A stretch of 64,000 nucleotides of DNA from the NCBI GenBank assembly GCA_963668545.1, contig OY764868.1, positions 744,001 through 808,000 of the forward strand, in the 5' to 3' direction. Position numbers and translations under genes: made by a program. This document shows, in pieces, positions 17,782 through 26,926 of the stretch. Source of the DNA: G963662265 sp963668545 (lineage in GTDB: Bacteria > Spirochaetota > Spirochaetia > CADAEX01). Each line of letters begins with the position of its first letter. Position 1 is the first letter of the stretch. Under the pieces are notes generated by a model. The model was not told the origin of the DNA. It searched no databases and was given only the letters and a program-made list of their open reading frames with translations.

Positions 17782-17917
17782 AGTAAGCAATATAATAAAC
17801 ATGAACAGCAATTACCAACAAAAAATCATATTTCAATCAGAATTCTGTATCTTTAATATATACGGATGAAGTGTTAATATTGATCAGATTTATAACAAAA
17901 CAAACAGGGGTAATTAT

Positions 17918-18193
17918 ATGGAGTGGAAAGCAAGCCACATACTTGTCAAAGATGAAGGTCTTGCAAGAAATCTTGTACAGAAAGCAAAACAGGGAGCTAA
18001 TTTTGAAGCCCTTGCAAGGGAATATTCAACATGTCCGAGCAAATCAAGCGGCGGTGATCTCGGATGGTTCGGTGAAGGAAAAATGGTTCCGGAATTTGAA
18101 AGAGCTGTGAGAAATCTCGGAGCAGGAAGCATCAGCGATGTTGTAAGGACTCAGTTCGGTTACCATGTAATCAAGTGTACAGGTAAGAGATAG
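17918..18193 (+). CDS. ppiC: Parvulin-type peptidyl-prolyl isomerase, stand-alone
   Basis: 91 aa consisting of just the parvulin (rotamase) domain: KASHILVKDE at the start, CPSKSSGGDLGWFGEGKMVPEFE in the middle and VRTQFGYHVIKCTG at the end. There is no signal peptide, so it is cytoplasmic. It has the size and motifs of E. coli PpiC (Par10). The gene is monocistronic. A weak hairpin with a T6 tract follows at about 18188-18209 and may terminate it. Confidence 0.9.
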   Translation: MEWKASHILVKDEGLARNLVQKAKQGANFEALAREYSTCPSKSSGGDLGWFGEGKMVPEFERAVRNLGAGSISDVVRTQFGYHVIKCTGKR

Positions 18194-18209
18194 TTAATAT
18201 CTGTTTTTT
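18188..18209 (+). terminator. Weak terminator after ppiC
   Basis: Short stem AGATA/TATCT with a GTTAA loop, then G and T6. The stem has only 5 bp, so efficiency is doubtful. Confidence 0.35.
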
Positions 18210-18298
18210 CTAAGTACTGATAATATCATGCATGAATGGTTCTGTAAAAAGTTTGAAAAACTGAAGCTGATTCTTTATATTTAATCCAGGTACCTTTT

Positions 18299-19087
18299 AT
18301 GAACGGGATAAGATTTTACAAATCAGACATAATAAACTCAATAGAGGTGAAGGAGTGCGGCAATACGCTTCATTCCTCAAAAACTCATTTTCATGAAGAG
18401 CTTTCTATAGGTTTTATTTATAAAGGATCAACAAAGCTGACTATAAATAATACAGTATATTCTCTTTTGTCAGGCGATGTGATTGTGATTTATCCTTTTG
18501 TTAATCATAAATGCATGCCTGAAGATTCAGAAAACTGGGATTTTAAAATGTTTTTCATTGAAAGCAGTTTATATGAAGAAAAATACAGCGATAATGATTT
18601 CAGAAATACTATCAAAGTTTTCAGGCAGGATGATAAAGAGTATTCAAGTCTTAAAGATTTTGAAGAACTCATGGATAAATCTCCTGAGACTGAACAGCTT
18701 GAAACTGAACTCGGGCAGCTATTTGAATTTATTTTCAATCCGGATATCTTTGACATAGGTGAAGCTACACCTGAAAAGACAGCTTTGGTAAAAACATATA
18801 TCAGGGAAAACTTTCTAGACAGTCTTGTCCTTTCCGAAATTGAAGATAAATTCCTGATAAATAAATACTCCCTTATAAGGGAATTCAAGAAAATCTATAA
18901 TACAACTCCCGGTGCATATCAGCTTGAACTTAAAATAAATTATGCCAAGAACCTTTTAAAGACCAGGAATGATATCGCAGTAATCGCACTTGATGCAGGA
19001 TTTTATGACCAGCCCCATTTTACAAGAGAGTTCAAAAATGCATACGGTATTACACCGATGGAATATCACAACTCAATACAGAATTAA
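18299..19087 (+). CDS. AraC-family transcriptional regulator
   Basis: 262 aa. An N-terminal cupin-like AraC binding domain (HFHEELSIGFIYKGSTKLTIN, with HxH near 28-31) is followed by a C-terminal double HTH (IEDKFLINKYSLIREFKKIYNTTPGAYQLEL, then VIALDAGFYDQPHFTREFKNAYGITPMEY). Activators of this type usually sense a small ligand. It is monocistronic and closed by a strong terminator. No obvious target gene lies beside it; the divergently placed parvulin and the downstream DUF2000 gene are the nearest candidates. Confidence 0.88.
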   Translation: MNGIRFYKSDIINSIEVKECGNTLHSSKTHFHEELSIGFIYKGSTKLTINNTVYSLLSGDVIVIYPFVNHKCMPEDSENWDFKMFFIESSLYEEKYSDNDFRNTIKVFRQDDKEYSSLKDFEELMDKSPETEQLETELGQLFEFIFNPDIFDIGEATPEKTALVKTYIRENFLDSLVLSEIEDKFLINKYSLIREFKKIYNTTPGAYQLELKINYAKNLLKTRNDIAVIALDAGFYDQPHFTREFKNAYGITPMEYHNSIQN

Positions 19088-19111
19088 AATTATGATTATA
19101 TGGAAAAAAGG

Positions 19112-19156
19112 CATTATTCTTTTTTATTGAAAAAAGAATAATGTTGTTTTTTCTTT
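19112..19156 (+). terminator. Strong terminator after the AraC regulator
   Basis: Perfect 14-bp stem (CATTATTCTTTTTT at 19112-19125, AAAAAAGAATAATG at 19130-19143) with a 4-base ATTG loop and a T-rich tail TTGTTTTTTCTTT. Confidence 0.8.
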
Positions 19157-19257
19157 AAGTACTGATTATCAGATCTATCAAGTCAATATCATACAATACA
19201 TATTTGAGAGCTTCATATATTCTTTGGACGTAACAGGGTGAGTGTGTTTATGAAAAA

Positions 19258-19285
19258 CCCTTTTACAGTATGAGAGGTAAAAGGG
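19258..19285 (+). other. Stem-loop in the DUF2000 leader, with possible mini-ORF
   Basis: Perfect 9-bp inverted repeat CCCTTTTAC/GTAAAAGGG with a 10-base loop, about 65 bases before the DUF2000 start codon. A seven-codon frame (ATG at 19250, stop at 19271-19273, MKNPFTV) overlaps its 5' arm. No T tract follows, so it is not a simple terminator. Function unknown. Confidence 0.4.
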
Positions 19286-19351
19286 ATTCTGTTCTTAACC
19301 CGGCTTTTGATAAATATTTAATCTAATAAATTGTTTTTCAGGAGAATTAAG

Positions 19352-19759
19352 ATGAAATGTGTAATGATTATTGATAATAAACTTCCTTCCGGAATTATTG
19401 CAAATACTACTGCTGCTCTGGGGATAAGTCTTGCAAGCAGTATAGAGGGACTTACAGGAGCAGATCTTACAGACAGGGAAGGGCGGATACACGAAGGAAT
19501 AACAAATATTCCGATTCCTGTTCTTGCTCTTGAAAAAAATGAGCTGAAGGAAAAATATGATTCTCTTCTGGAATCTGATGATGAAGATTTGAAGATTATT
19601 GGATTCAGCGATGTTGCGCAGAAATCAAGTGATTATGATGATTACGGATTAACATTAAAGGATAAAGGAAAAGATGATATAAGCTATCTTGGTATATGTA
19701 TTTACGGACCCAGAAAGAAAGTTAACAGAATAACCGGCAGTCTTAAGATGCTCAGGTAA
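19352..19759 (+). CDS. DUF2000-family protein
   Basis: 135 aa from the ATG at 19352, which has an AGGAG site eight bases upstream; the frame extends further 5' only by a TTG that is not needed. The sequence KCVMIIDNKLPSGIIANTTAALGISL matches the start of DUF2000 proteins, a small family with a peptidyl-tRNA-hydrolase-II-like fold and no proven function. An aspartate-rich loop (ESDDEDLKIIGFSDVAQKSSDYDDYG) replaces part of the usual core. Soluble and cytoplasmic by prediction. The leader contains a stem-loop. Confidence 0.72.
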   Translation: MKCVMIIDNKLPSGIIANTTAALGISLASSIEGLTGADLTDREGRIHEGITNIPIPVLALEKNELKEKYDSLLESDDEDLKIIGFSDVAQKSSDYDDYGLTLKDKGKDDISYLGICIYGPRKKVNRITGSLKMLR

Positions 19760-19856
19760 ATAAACAGAGCCTCTGTTCTTTCAAGACTGTAATAGTAATT
19801 TCAGTTTGTATGAAAGCCAGGAATGGCGAAAATAATCTGTTTTACCAGCAGTCTCT

Positions 19857-20768
19857 CTACTTTCTGTAGTTCCCCGGTGTTATTCCGGCCCTTGCCTTAA
19901 ACAGCTTTGAAAAATACTGGGGATACTCAAACCCGAGTTCATATGCAATTTCACTTACAGATTTATCTGAACTGAGCAGAAGTGTTTTTGCCTTTTCCAT
20001 GACATGGTAATGGATATGTTCCTGTGTATTTTTTCCTGTTTCCTTTTTCAAAAGATCGCTCAGATAGTTGGGAGACAGAGCCATTTCTTCTCCGCAGTAT
20101 TTTACTGACGGTATTCCTTCAGCTTCGAGCCTTCCTGAATTTATGTATTCCTTGATAAAATATTCAAATTTCACTGCAATATCATGATTTATTCTGTTAC
20201 GCATAATAAACTGTCTGCTGTAAAACCTCTTGCAGTAATTCAGCAGCAGTTCAATATTTGAAATAATCAGATCCTGTGTAAAGCTGTCTATGTTGGTGTT
20301 GATTTCCTGATCTATTTTCTGAAAAATATAAATAAGTATTTCTCTCTCCTTGTCTGAAAGATGAAGAGCTTCCTCTGTATCATATGAAAAAAAAGTATAT
20401 TCATGAATTTTTCTGCCCAGGCTGCTCCTCCTGATAAGATCCGGATGAAAATAGAGTGCCCACCCCTTATGATTATCATGACTGTTTTCTTCCGGTTCAT
20501 GTTCTATGGTAATTACCTGATCAGGAGATACACAGAGAAGGGTGCCTTCCTGGAAATCAAATTTTTTCCTTCCATATCTCAGAAATCCGCATTTGACTTC
20601 CTTGAGTGTAACTGAATAGAGTTCCTGCAGTATTTTAGTATTTCCAGGCAAAGCATCTGGTCTGATTTTTGAAAGATCAATAACAGAAACAATCGGATGA
20701 TTCGTTTTTTCATATCCGATTCCTTCATGGAGCTGTGATATTGTTTCCAGTTTTATTATATTATCCAT
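19857..20768 (-). CDS. AraC-family transcriptional regulator
   Basis: 303 aa. The N-terminal ~180 residues form a cupin-like sensing domain (KCGFLRYGRKKFDFQEGTLLCVSPDQVI). The C-terminal ~100 residues are the AraC DNA-binding module: EEMALSPNYLSDLLKKETG for the first HTH, and VSEIAYELGFEYPQYFSKLFKARAGITPGNYR for the second. The adjacent DUF362 gene lies upstream on the same strand with only a 26-base gap, so the two may be co-transcribed; that protein or its product is a possible target. Confidence 0.88.
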   Translation of the reverse strand: MDNIIKLETISQLHEGIGYEKTNHPIVSVIDLSKIRPDALPGNTKILQELYSVTLKEVKCGFLRYGRKKFDFQEGTLLCVSPDQVITIEHEPEENSHDNHKGWALYFHPDLIRRSSLGRKIHEYTFFSYDTEEALHLSDKEREILIYIFQKIDQEINTNIDSFTQDLIISNIELLLNYCKRFYSRQFIMRNRINHDIAVKFEYFIKEYINSGRLEAEGIPSVKYCGEEMALSPNYLSDLLKKETGKNTQEHIHYHVMEKAKTLLLSSDKSVSEIAYELGFEYPQYFSKLFKARAGITPGNYRK

Positions 20769-20794
20769 CTGATACCTTTCATAAATATTATATA

Positions 20795-21877
20795 TTATTT
20801 CTGCAGTACTTTGTCATCTTTCTTTATTTCTGTGAGAATGTAATCTGCAGATCCGATTCCTATCTTTTCTGCATATGGAAAAATTTCGGTTCCTTTGAAT
20901 TTTTTACCTTTCTCTTTTACTGCATCATAACAGGCTTTATCTACTGCAACAGGATCGGTTGAGATAAACACTCCAATATCATCCATCAGGGGCTTCATTT
21001 TTCTGGGTTCACAATCGCACCCTGCTGTAATTGTCATTGCAAAATTTATATAAAGATTTTTTCTGTCTTTATCTGAAGCATATGCATATTCAGCAAGTTT
21101 TTCCCTGAATACCCTGCCTCCGGTAAGCATATTTGCAATTGCTTTTAGAGATATTATGGTAACAGCTTTATGAGGGCAGATAGAAACACAGGCTCCGCAT
21201 CCGACACATTTATCATGGTCTATATAAGACTTGTCCCCGATTGTGATTGCATCTTCATTACATCTTGTTTTGCACAGATTGCACTTTCTGCATTTTCTGC
21301 TGATTATTCTGGGTTTTATTCCCATATGCATGGCAAGTTTACCCCCTTTAGATGCATAACCCATAGAGAGTTGTTTCAATGCTCCTCCGAACCCTGCAAG
21401 CATATGTCCCTTGAAATGGGAAAGAACAATTACCTGGTCATAGCCGGTAAGATCTCTGGCTATTTTACAGCTTTTGTAATGCTTTTTGTTTATCTCTATC
21501 TCTTTAAAATTTTCCCCATGTTCTCCGTCAGCAATTACAACAGGTACTCTGTTGAAACCGTGTTCTTCTGCTGTTTTCATATGAAGCTTTCTGTTATGAC
21601 GCTGTCCGCCGTACATTACAGAAGTTTCAATATAAAAGGTTTCTATGCCGTTTTCTTCAAGGTAGTCTATGATACCTTCATAGTTCTCCTGCTTTATATA
21701 TGAATGGTTGCCTTTTTCGCCGAAATGAACTTTAAGAGGGACTTTTCTATCCAGTTTTATATTTTTGTCATTGATGTAATGTTCGAGAAGATTTCTTGTA
21801 ATGTGCTGTATCTCTTCTGCCGTTGTTTCCCTATTAATCCCTGTAAAATAGACTTCTCTGCTTTTGTGATCACTCAT
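20795..21877 (-). CDS. DUF362 protein with two 4Fe-4S ferredoxin motifs
   Basis: 360 aa from the ATG at 21877, which has an AGGGG site; an upstream in-frame extension lacks coding character. An N-terminal DUF362 domain covers ~1-195 (VPLKVHFGEKGNHSYI, VIVLSHFKGHMLAGFGGALKQLSMG). Two ferredoxin-like clusters follow: RKCRKCNLCKTRCNEDAI near 200 and HDKCVGCGACVSICPHKAV near 225. A C-terminal DUF362 half contains CDCEPRKMKPLMDDIGVFISTDPVAVDKACYD. Such proteins are predicted iron-sulfur redox or metal-handling proteins in anaerobes; the reaction is unknown. An AraC regulator gene lies downstream on the same strand. Confidence 0.85.
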   Translation of the reverse strand: MSDHKSREVYFTGINRETTAEEIQHITRNLLEHYINDKNIKLDRKVPLKVHFGEKGNHSYIKQENYEGIIDYLEENGIETFYIETSVMYGGQRHNRKLHMKTAEEHGFNRVPVVIADGEHGENFKEIEINKKHYKSCKIARDLTGYDQVIVLSHFKGHMLAGFGGALKQLSMGYASKGGKLAMHMGIKPRIISRKCRKCNLCKTRCNEDAITIGDKSYIDHDKCVGCGACVSICPHKAVTIISLKAIANMLTGGRVFREKLAEYAYASDKDRKNLYINFAMTITAGCDCEPRKMKPLMDDIGVFISTDPVAVDKACYDAVKEKGKKFKGTEIFPYAEKIGIGSADYILTEIKKDDKVLQK

Positions 21878-22067
21878 AAATAATCCCCTTTTTTTGAAGT
21901 TGTTCTGTTTAGTCTTTTCTGAATGATGCAGATTATTGTTAACATAAAGGAGGGAAAATACTGTTATACAAATTACTGATTGTGTAATACAAAATACTTT
22001 TTTTCTTATTATATATAGCCGGATAGATATTCCGGCCATATATCCTGCTGTAAAGGTTGGGAGTAAA

Positions 22068-24086
22068 TTATCTGGCCATCATCTGCATGATTCCGCCACC
22101 GTTTCTCACATTTGTGAATCCCATCTGGTCAAGCATCCTTTTACCGTATGCGCTTCTGGCCCCTGTTGCACAGTAGAGTGTTATTTCACGGTCCTTTGGC
22201 CCCAGCTCGCTGCTTCGCTGCTGAAGTTCATCAAGAGGTATGTTTATTGCATCAGGGTGTGCCCCCATCTCAAATTCTTCAGGAGTTCTTACATCAATTA
22301 TTACAGGACTGCTGCTGTCGGTAGTTTCAGATAAAACGCTGTCCTGCTTTTTACCCATTTCAGCTTCATTTTCACCGGAAAGATTCTTCAGCTCTGTTTT
22401 TTTCTCCGGTACAGGGAGAAATTCAAATCCTGAAACAGCTGCATATCTTTCAAGACTCAGGTAACCCCCGCTCACATAAAAGGCATTTCTGTAACCGTTC
22501 ATTAGAAGCTGCCTTACTACCCTGTGTGAAATCTTTCCTGTCTCATCAATAACAAGAATTGATGCATCCTTATCCAGCTGCCCTGCAGCTCCTGCAACCC
22601 TGTCTTCAGGCAGGTTTGCCGAGCCTTCAATATGGCTTTTCTGAAAGGAAAAATAGTCCCTTATATCTATAACAGCTGTTTTTTTACTTCGCAGGTGGTT
22701 TTCCAGTTCAGAAGCTGTCACTGCAGGGCTGTACCGGCTTATTCTGTTTTCAGCAGCAAACCCGGCCATATTTACAGGATCATTTGCAGAACCGAATGGT
22801 GGTGAATAGGCAAGGTCCAGTTCTCCCAGATCAGAAACAGTCATTCCTGCTGCAACTGCTGTAGAAAGAACATCAAGCCTCTTGTCGGCACCGTCATATC
22901 CTGCTGTCTGCGCTCCGAGGATTTTCCCTGATTCCCTGTCATAGACAAGGTATACAGTAACCATTTCCGCACCGGGATAGTATGTTACATGGTTTTCCTT
23001 GTGCACCACTACTGCCTGTGCATCAAATCCGGCCTCAATCGCCTGCTTAAGGCTTAAACCAGTAATTCCGGCAGATGCTTCAAACACGCGGACTATTGAA
23101 GTCCCCTGGGCACCTTTGTAGGACATCCTGTTATCCGGATCTTCCTCAACAGCATTGGTTGCGGCAATACGTCCCTGCCTGTTGGCAGGCCCTGCCAGAG
23201 GTATCCTCACTTTTTTACCGAGTATCCTGTGTGTTGTTTCAGCCATATCCCCCCCGGCGAGTATATCGCTGTCTGAAGTCTGAAGGTACTTGTCAACAAG
23301 CAGTCCTCCGGATTCCCCTGTTTCAAGTCCTGCTTTTTCCGCAAGCCTTAAGGTCGGCCTTACACCAACAGAAAGAAGGACCATATCTGCATCAAGTTCT
23401 TCACCGTTGTCAAGAATGACTGATTTTTTATTTATTGCTGTTACTGATCTACCAGTATAAAGACCTACTCCGTAGGATTTTAGTTCTTCCTGAAGGAAAC
23501 CTGCAATTTCCCCTTCCATCATCGGCATTACATGGGGTGCAAGTTCCACATTGCTTACTTCAAGGCCCCTTTTTCTCAATGCCTCAACCATTTCAAGCCC
23601 TATAAATCCTCCCCCTATTACAACAGCAGTTTTAGGGTCTTTTTCCCTGATGTAACTGTCTATCCTGTCCATGTCTTCAAGTGTCCAGAGTGAGAATACA
23701 TTGGAGTTATCTGTTCCCTTAAGGCCGGGAATAAAGGGTTTTCCCCCCTGAGAAAGTATAAGCTTGTCATATCTGTAGCTTACATTTTCACCTGTCCTTC
23801 TGTTTACAGCTTTTACTGTTTTTGATTTTCTGTCAATTTCAACAGCCTCAGTCATTGTATGTACATCTACATTGTACTGTTCCCTGAAGCTTTCAGGACT
23901 CTGAAGTATGAGCTTGCTCCTGTTTTTTATGTCCCTTCCTATGTAGTATGGAAGTCCGCAGTTGGCAAACGAAACATCTGGTCCTGATTCAAGTATTGTT
24001 ATTTCTATTTCATTATTCAGTCTTCTGGCCCTGGCTGCAGCTGTTGCTCCTGCTGCTACGCCGCCTATAATCAACAGTCTTTTCAT
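22068..24086 (-). CDS. CoA-disulfide reductase-like flavoprotein with two rhodanese domains
   Basis: 672 aa from the ATG at 24086 (GGGAG site upstream). Residues ~1-440 are a pyridine nucleotide-disulfide oxidoreductase: FAD motif IIGGVAAGATAAARAR, single redox Cys43 in FANCGLPYYIG (as in CoA-disulfide reductase and NADH oxidase), and NAD motif VIGGGFIGLEMVEAL. Two rhodanese modules follow. The first (~460-545) has LVIDETGK where a catalytic Cys would be, so it looks inactive. The second (~575-672) keeps the active Cys in LYCATGARSAYG. The fusion suggests a role in per- or polysulfide reduction with CoA or in thiol redox balance. It is monocistronic. Confidence 0.88.
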   Translation of the reverse strand: MKRLLIIGGVAAGATAAARARRLNNEIEITILESGPDVSFANCGLPYYIGRDIKNRSKLILQSPESFREQYNVDVHTMTEAVEIDRKSKTVKAVNRRTGENVSYRYDKLILSQGGKPFIPGLKGTDNSNVFSLWTLEDMDRIDSYIREKDPKTAVVIGGGFIGLEMVEALRKRGLEVSNVELAPHVMPMMEGEIAGFLQEELKSYGVGLYTGRSVTAINKKSVILDNGEELDADMVLLSVGVRPTLRLAEKAGLETGESGGLLVDKYLQTSDSDILAGGDMAETTHRILGKKVRIPLAGPANRQGRIAATNAVEEDPDNRMSYKGAQGTSIVRVFEASAGITGLSLKQAIEAGFDAQAVVVHKENHVTYYPGAEMVTVYLVYDRESGKILGAQTAGYDGADKRLDVLSTAVAAGMTVSDLGELDLAYSPPFGSANDPVNMAGFAAENRISRYSPAVTASELENHLRSKKTAVIDIRDYFSFQKSHIEGSANLPEDRVAGAAGQLDKDASILVIDETGKISHRVVRQLLMNGYRNAFYVSGGYLSLERYAAVSGFEFLPVPEKKTELKNLSGENEAEMGKKQDSVLSETTDSSSPVIIDVRTPEEFEMGAHPDAINIPLDELQQRSSELGPKDREITLYCATGARSAYGKRMLDQMGFTNVRNGGGIMQMMAR

Positions 24087-24191
24087 TATAATTCTCCCGG
24101 ATGTCAATAATTATATATATAATAAATACTATATATAAAAAAGTCAAGAGATTGGGTATTTTTTTATTTATTAAGTTTTCAGAAAGCCTTT

Positions 24192-24794
24192 TCAGTCAAT
24201 ATATTCAGACAATACTTTAATGAAATCATCAGGATTATCAGGACTTAGAAGATAGTTCTGACCGTCTGAAAGTGATATCAGAACAAGTTCAGATCCTATA
24301 ATGGAGCCTGTGTATTTCTGCGAAAAATGGCTTCTGCCACCTGCATAGCTCTGGACTATCTGCACAGTGCAGTACCGGGTAATTAATGAATACTTTTTAT
24401 TGTTCCTGTACCATCCCTTTAAATCACCGGATTTTTCACATTCTGATGCTTTTTGAAGATATACCGAGATAACGCTTTCAGCCAGTCTGATATCGGCTTT
24501 TTTTACCTCCCTAATTGACTCAAGCGGTACTTTACCTTTTTCATAGACACCTCTCAGGTAAAGGAAACCATTTTTGATTTCATAGTATGTGTACCATGCA
24601 TATGACTGGATGAATAAAAGAAAACTGATAAGCAGGAAAAAAAGGCTTCCTGCAAGAAGGGGAATCAAGGAGGGAGCTCCTCCTGCGGCAAGTTTAATCA
24701 GACAGATGACTGTTCCTGATGTGCTCAGGAGGGAAAGTATCAGAATAATAAGCAATGTGATTTTGTTTGCCTTTTTACGTGTCTTGAATTTCAT
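24192..24794 (-). CDS. Membrane protein with PH-like domain
   Basis: About 200 aa from the ATG at 24794 (MKFKTRKKANKITLL); an alternative ATG lies at 24830. Two N-terminal membrane helices (~10-32 and ~43-63) are followed by a soluble domain that begins with SYAWYTYYEIKNGFLYLRGVYEKGKVPLESIREVKK. That hydrophobic pair plus a strand-rich tract is the pattern of bacterial PH (bPH) domain membrane proteins. A later DUF-like tail ends QNYLLSPDNPDDFIKVL. No function can be assigned. Neither start has a good ribosome site. Confidence 0.6.
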   Translation of the reverse strand: MKFKTRKKANKITLLIILILSLLSTSGTVICLIKLAAGGAPSLIPLLAGSLFFLLISFLLFIQSYAWYTYYEIKNGFLYLRGVYEKGKVPLESIREVKKADIRLAESVISVYLQKASECEKSGDLKGWYRNNKKYSLITRYCTVQIVQSYAGGRSHFSQKYTGSIIGSELVLISLSDGQNYLLSPDNPDDFIKVLSEYID

Positions 24795-24924
24795 ATAATA
24801 AATATTAGTCTTTATTTTTATTATATGCAAAATTCTGAACTTGCTTGCATGGAAGGTTTTCCGGGGGTATAATGAACTATAGTTTGATACTGCTTTGTAG
24901 ATCCTGAAAAGATGAGGTGTTTAT

Positions 24925-25362
24925 ATGAAGAAAATAGGAATAATTATCTGTGACAGGTACCACAACTGTGCAGGCGGAAAGTGCCTGAGATCCCTGAGAA
25001 ACAGGGAAGGGGGATTTTCTGTATATAAGGATGAAGAGGTTGAGCTTGTCGGGTATACAACATGCGGCGGATGCCCGGGGGGTAATATAGAATATGCCCC
25101 TGCTGAAATGAAGAAGAACGGGGCCGATGTTATTCATCTTGCAACCGGCCTTGTTGTCGGTTATCCTCCCTGTCCGAGAATTAATGATTTCATGAAGTTC
25201 ATACCTGAAAAATACGGTATTGATGTGGTACTCGGTACTCATCCCATACCTGCAAGCTATTATGATACACATACAGCACTAGGTACATGGAAAAACGGAT
25301 CCGCTCTTGAGCGTCTCAGGGATCTCCTTGCAGATGAAAAAACAAGGCTTGATTATAACTGA
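24925..25362 (+). CDS. CGGC-domain protein
   Basis: 145 aa small soluble protein with the Cys pattern of the CGGC domain: CDRYHNCAGGKCLRSLRNREGGF near the N-terminus and YTTCGGCPGGNIEYAP near residue 50, then LATGLVVGYPPCPRI. CGGC proteins are common in anaerobes and predicted to bind metal or an iron-sulfur centre; no activity is proven. It starts with ATG at 24925 and stands alone between opposed genes. Confidence 0.85.
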   Translation: MKKIGIIICDRYHNCAGGKCLRSLRNREGGFSVYKDEEVELVGYTTCGGCPGGNIEYAPAEMKKNGADVIHLATGLVVGYPPCPRINDFMKFIPEKYGIDVVLGTHPIPASYYDTHTALGTWKNGSALERLRDLLADEKTRLDYN

Positions 25363-25367
25363 CAGAA

Positions 25368-26300
25368 TCAGGGGCTGATGCAGCGTCCCATTTTATCAAG
25401 TCCCCTGTCTGTAAAAAGAAGAATATATCTGTTTTCTGAATTGAGATTTACCGCATATTCAGTGTATTTTTTTCTTGTTGCATATTCTGTCAGGAAAACA
25501 GGTTTCCCTGTGCCTTTCAGATTCTCCAGATTGCCAAGCACCTCTTCTGTGTGTTCACTGTCCTGTCTCCTGTTACTGTCGGTATAAAGGTCTTCTATCC
25601 CTATGCCGTCAATTACGCTGACATATTCAGGATAATCCAGGAGTTCTGATCCGTTCTGGGGAACAATTGCAAAATTTTCAGATTTCCCCCTGCAGAAATC
25701 AGATATTACAGAGACCCAGTCAATCATGTCTTTCCGGAAACTGTTTCCTGTTTCGGGATTTATCCTGTTTTTCAGCCATTCTCCTGTTTTCCTGTCGTAT
25801 TCGAAGTACTGATAAGCATCAATAATATCAAGATATATTCCGTCAAAACCCTGATCAATTATTATTTTTACATAATCCAGAACAGTATTCTGCCAGGCAC
25901 TGTTCCAGTAGAAAACCTTGTAGTTCCCTTCCCAGTCGGGATTTTCCAGTTCAAGAAAAGATGCTTTTTCATCCCAGTAATACCTGTAGTCTTCAGCTTC
26001 TCCGATTGAAATGTACGAGATGATTTTTCTCCCTTCCATTCCTTCCCTGATTCTGTCTAATTCATCTCTTTTCCATCTGTCTCTGTCGCTTCCTGAAAAT
26101 GAATAATCCATAATCAGGAGCTTTCTTTCTGAATCATGAAGTTTCCTGACAGCCTCTTCCCTGTTCTGTTCAAAACTGTCTGCCTGCAGTATGTATGCGA
26201 ATGAAGTGATTCCTGAAAGCTTTTCAGCGTGAACAGAAGCTGAAAAAATGGCTAAAAGAAATATTACAGGTATTTTTGAGATTCTTTCCCCTTTTTCCAT
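25368..26300 (-). CDS. TM1410/MJ1477-type putative glycoside hydrolase, secreted
   Basis: 310 aa with an N-terminal signal peptide (core IPVIFLLAIFSASVHA, cleavage after A25). The TIM-barrel family signatures are present: YISIGEAEDYRYYW near 98, NPDWEGNYKVFYWNSAWQ near 120 and GFDGIYLDIIDAYQYFE near 150, plus IVPQNGSELL and FLTEYA later. The family is related to GH114 endo-alpha-1,4-polygalactosaminidases. It would act in the periplasm or outside the cell, perhaps on amino-sugar exopolysaccharide; the substrate is an inference. It is convergent with the CGGC gene. Confidence 0.82.
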   Translation of the reverse strand: MEKGERISKIPVIFLLAIFSASVHAEKLSGITSFAYILQADSFEQNREEAVRKLHDSERKLLIMDYSFSGSDRDRWKRDELDRIREGMEGRKIISYISIGEAEDYRYYWDEKASFLELENPDWEGNYKVFYWNSAWQNTVLDYVKIIIDQGFDGIYLDIIDAYQYFEYDRKTGEWLKNRINPETGNSFRKDMIDWVSVISDFCRGKSENFAIVPQNGSELLDYPEYVSVIDGIGIEDLYTDSNRRQDSEHTEEVLGNLENLKGTGKPVFLTEYATRKKYTEYAVNLNSENRYILLFTDRGLDKMGRCISP

Positions 26301-26431
26301 TTTATTTTCACCTTCTTTATATTATATCCAGAAAGTATAGCTCATTTACATCTGTTTTTCTTCAAACTGATGTTTTGATGCATTATACTTTTTTAAAGCT
26401 TGATTTCTGAAATTAACAGGGGGACTTGAGA

Positions 26432-26926
26432 ATGATAAATTTAAAAACTATTTTATCAGGACTGATTATGCTGCTGATTATATCCGGCTGTGCTACAGAA
26501 ATGTCTTCAGACAGGGCTGTTGATGATATTGCCTGGGATGTTGTTGACAGGTTATCCAGTCTTGAGGAGAGAACTCTGGCAGTATATTATTTTACCGAGA
26601 ACGGAAGTGATTCCGAACTCAGCGAATACCTGATAAACTCACTGACCTCCAGGATAGCTTCAGCTTTTAATGAAGAGAAGCTGTCCCATAAAGTCGTGAG
26701 CCGGCAGTCTCTTGACAGGATCATGAAAGAGTATGAATTCCAGATGAGTTCTCTTATTGATGAAAATACCCAGTCTGAAATAGGGCGCCAGCTCGGTGCA
26801 GATCTTATCCTGACAGGAACTCTTTCCCTGGAGGAGGATATTTATATTCTCAATGCACAGCTTATTGATGTTGAGTCAGGTGTTGTCCTTGACGGTTTTA
26901 TCTACAGGATGTGGTGGGACGGCTGA
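26432..26926 (+). CDS. Lipoprotein with CsgG/FlgO-like domain
   Basis: 164 aa from the ATG at 26432 (GGGGGA site). A lipoprotein signal peptide ends in IISGCATE, so Cys20 or near should be lipidated. The mature part (~40-164) has the fold pattern of the CsgG/FlgO/LpoB group: TLAVYYFTENGSDSELSEYLINSL, RQSLDRIMKEYEFQMSSLID, then GRQLGADLILTGTLS and ILNAQLIDVESGVVLDG. Members are outer-membrane or periplasmic envelope factors. It is monocistronic. Two other proteins in this window share the same C-terminal strand pattern. Confidence 0.75.
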   Translation: MINLKTILSGLIMLLIISGCATEMSSDRAVDDIAWDVVDRLSSLEERTLAVYYFTENGSDSELSEYLINSLTSRIASAFNEEKLSHKVVSRQSLDRIMKEYEFQMSSLIDENTQSEIGRQLGADLILTGTLSLEEDIYILNAQLIDVESGVVLDGFIYRMWWDG

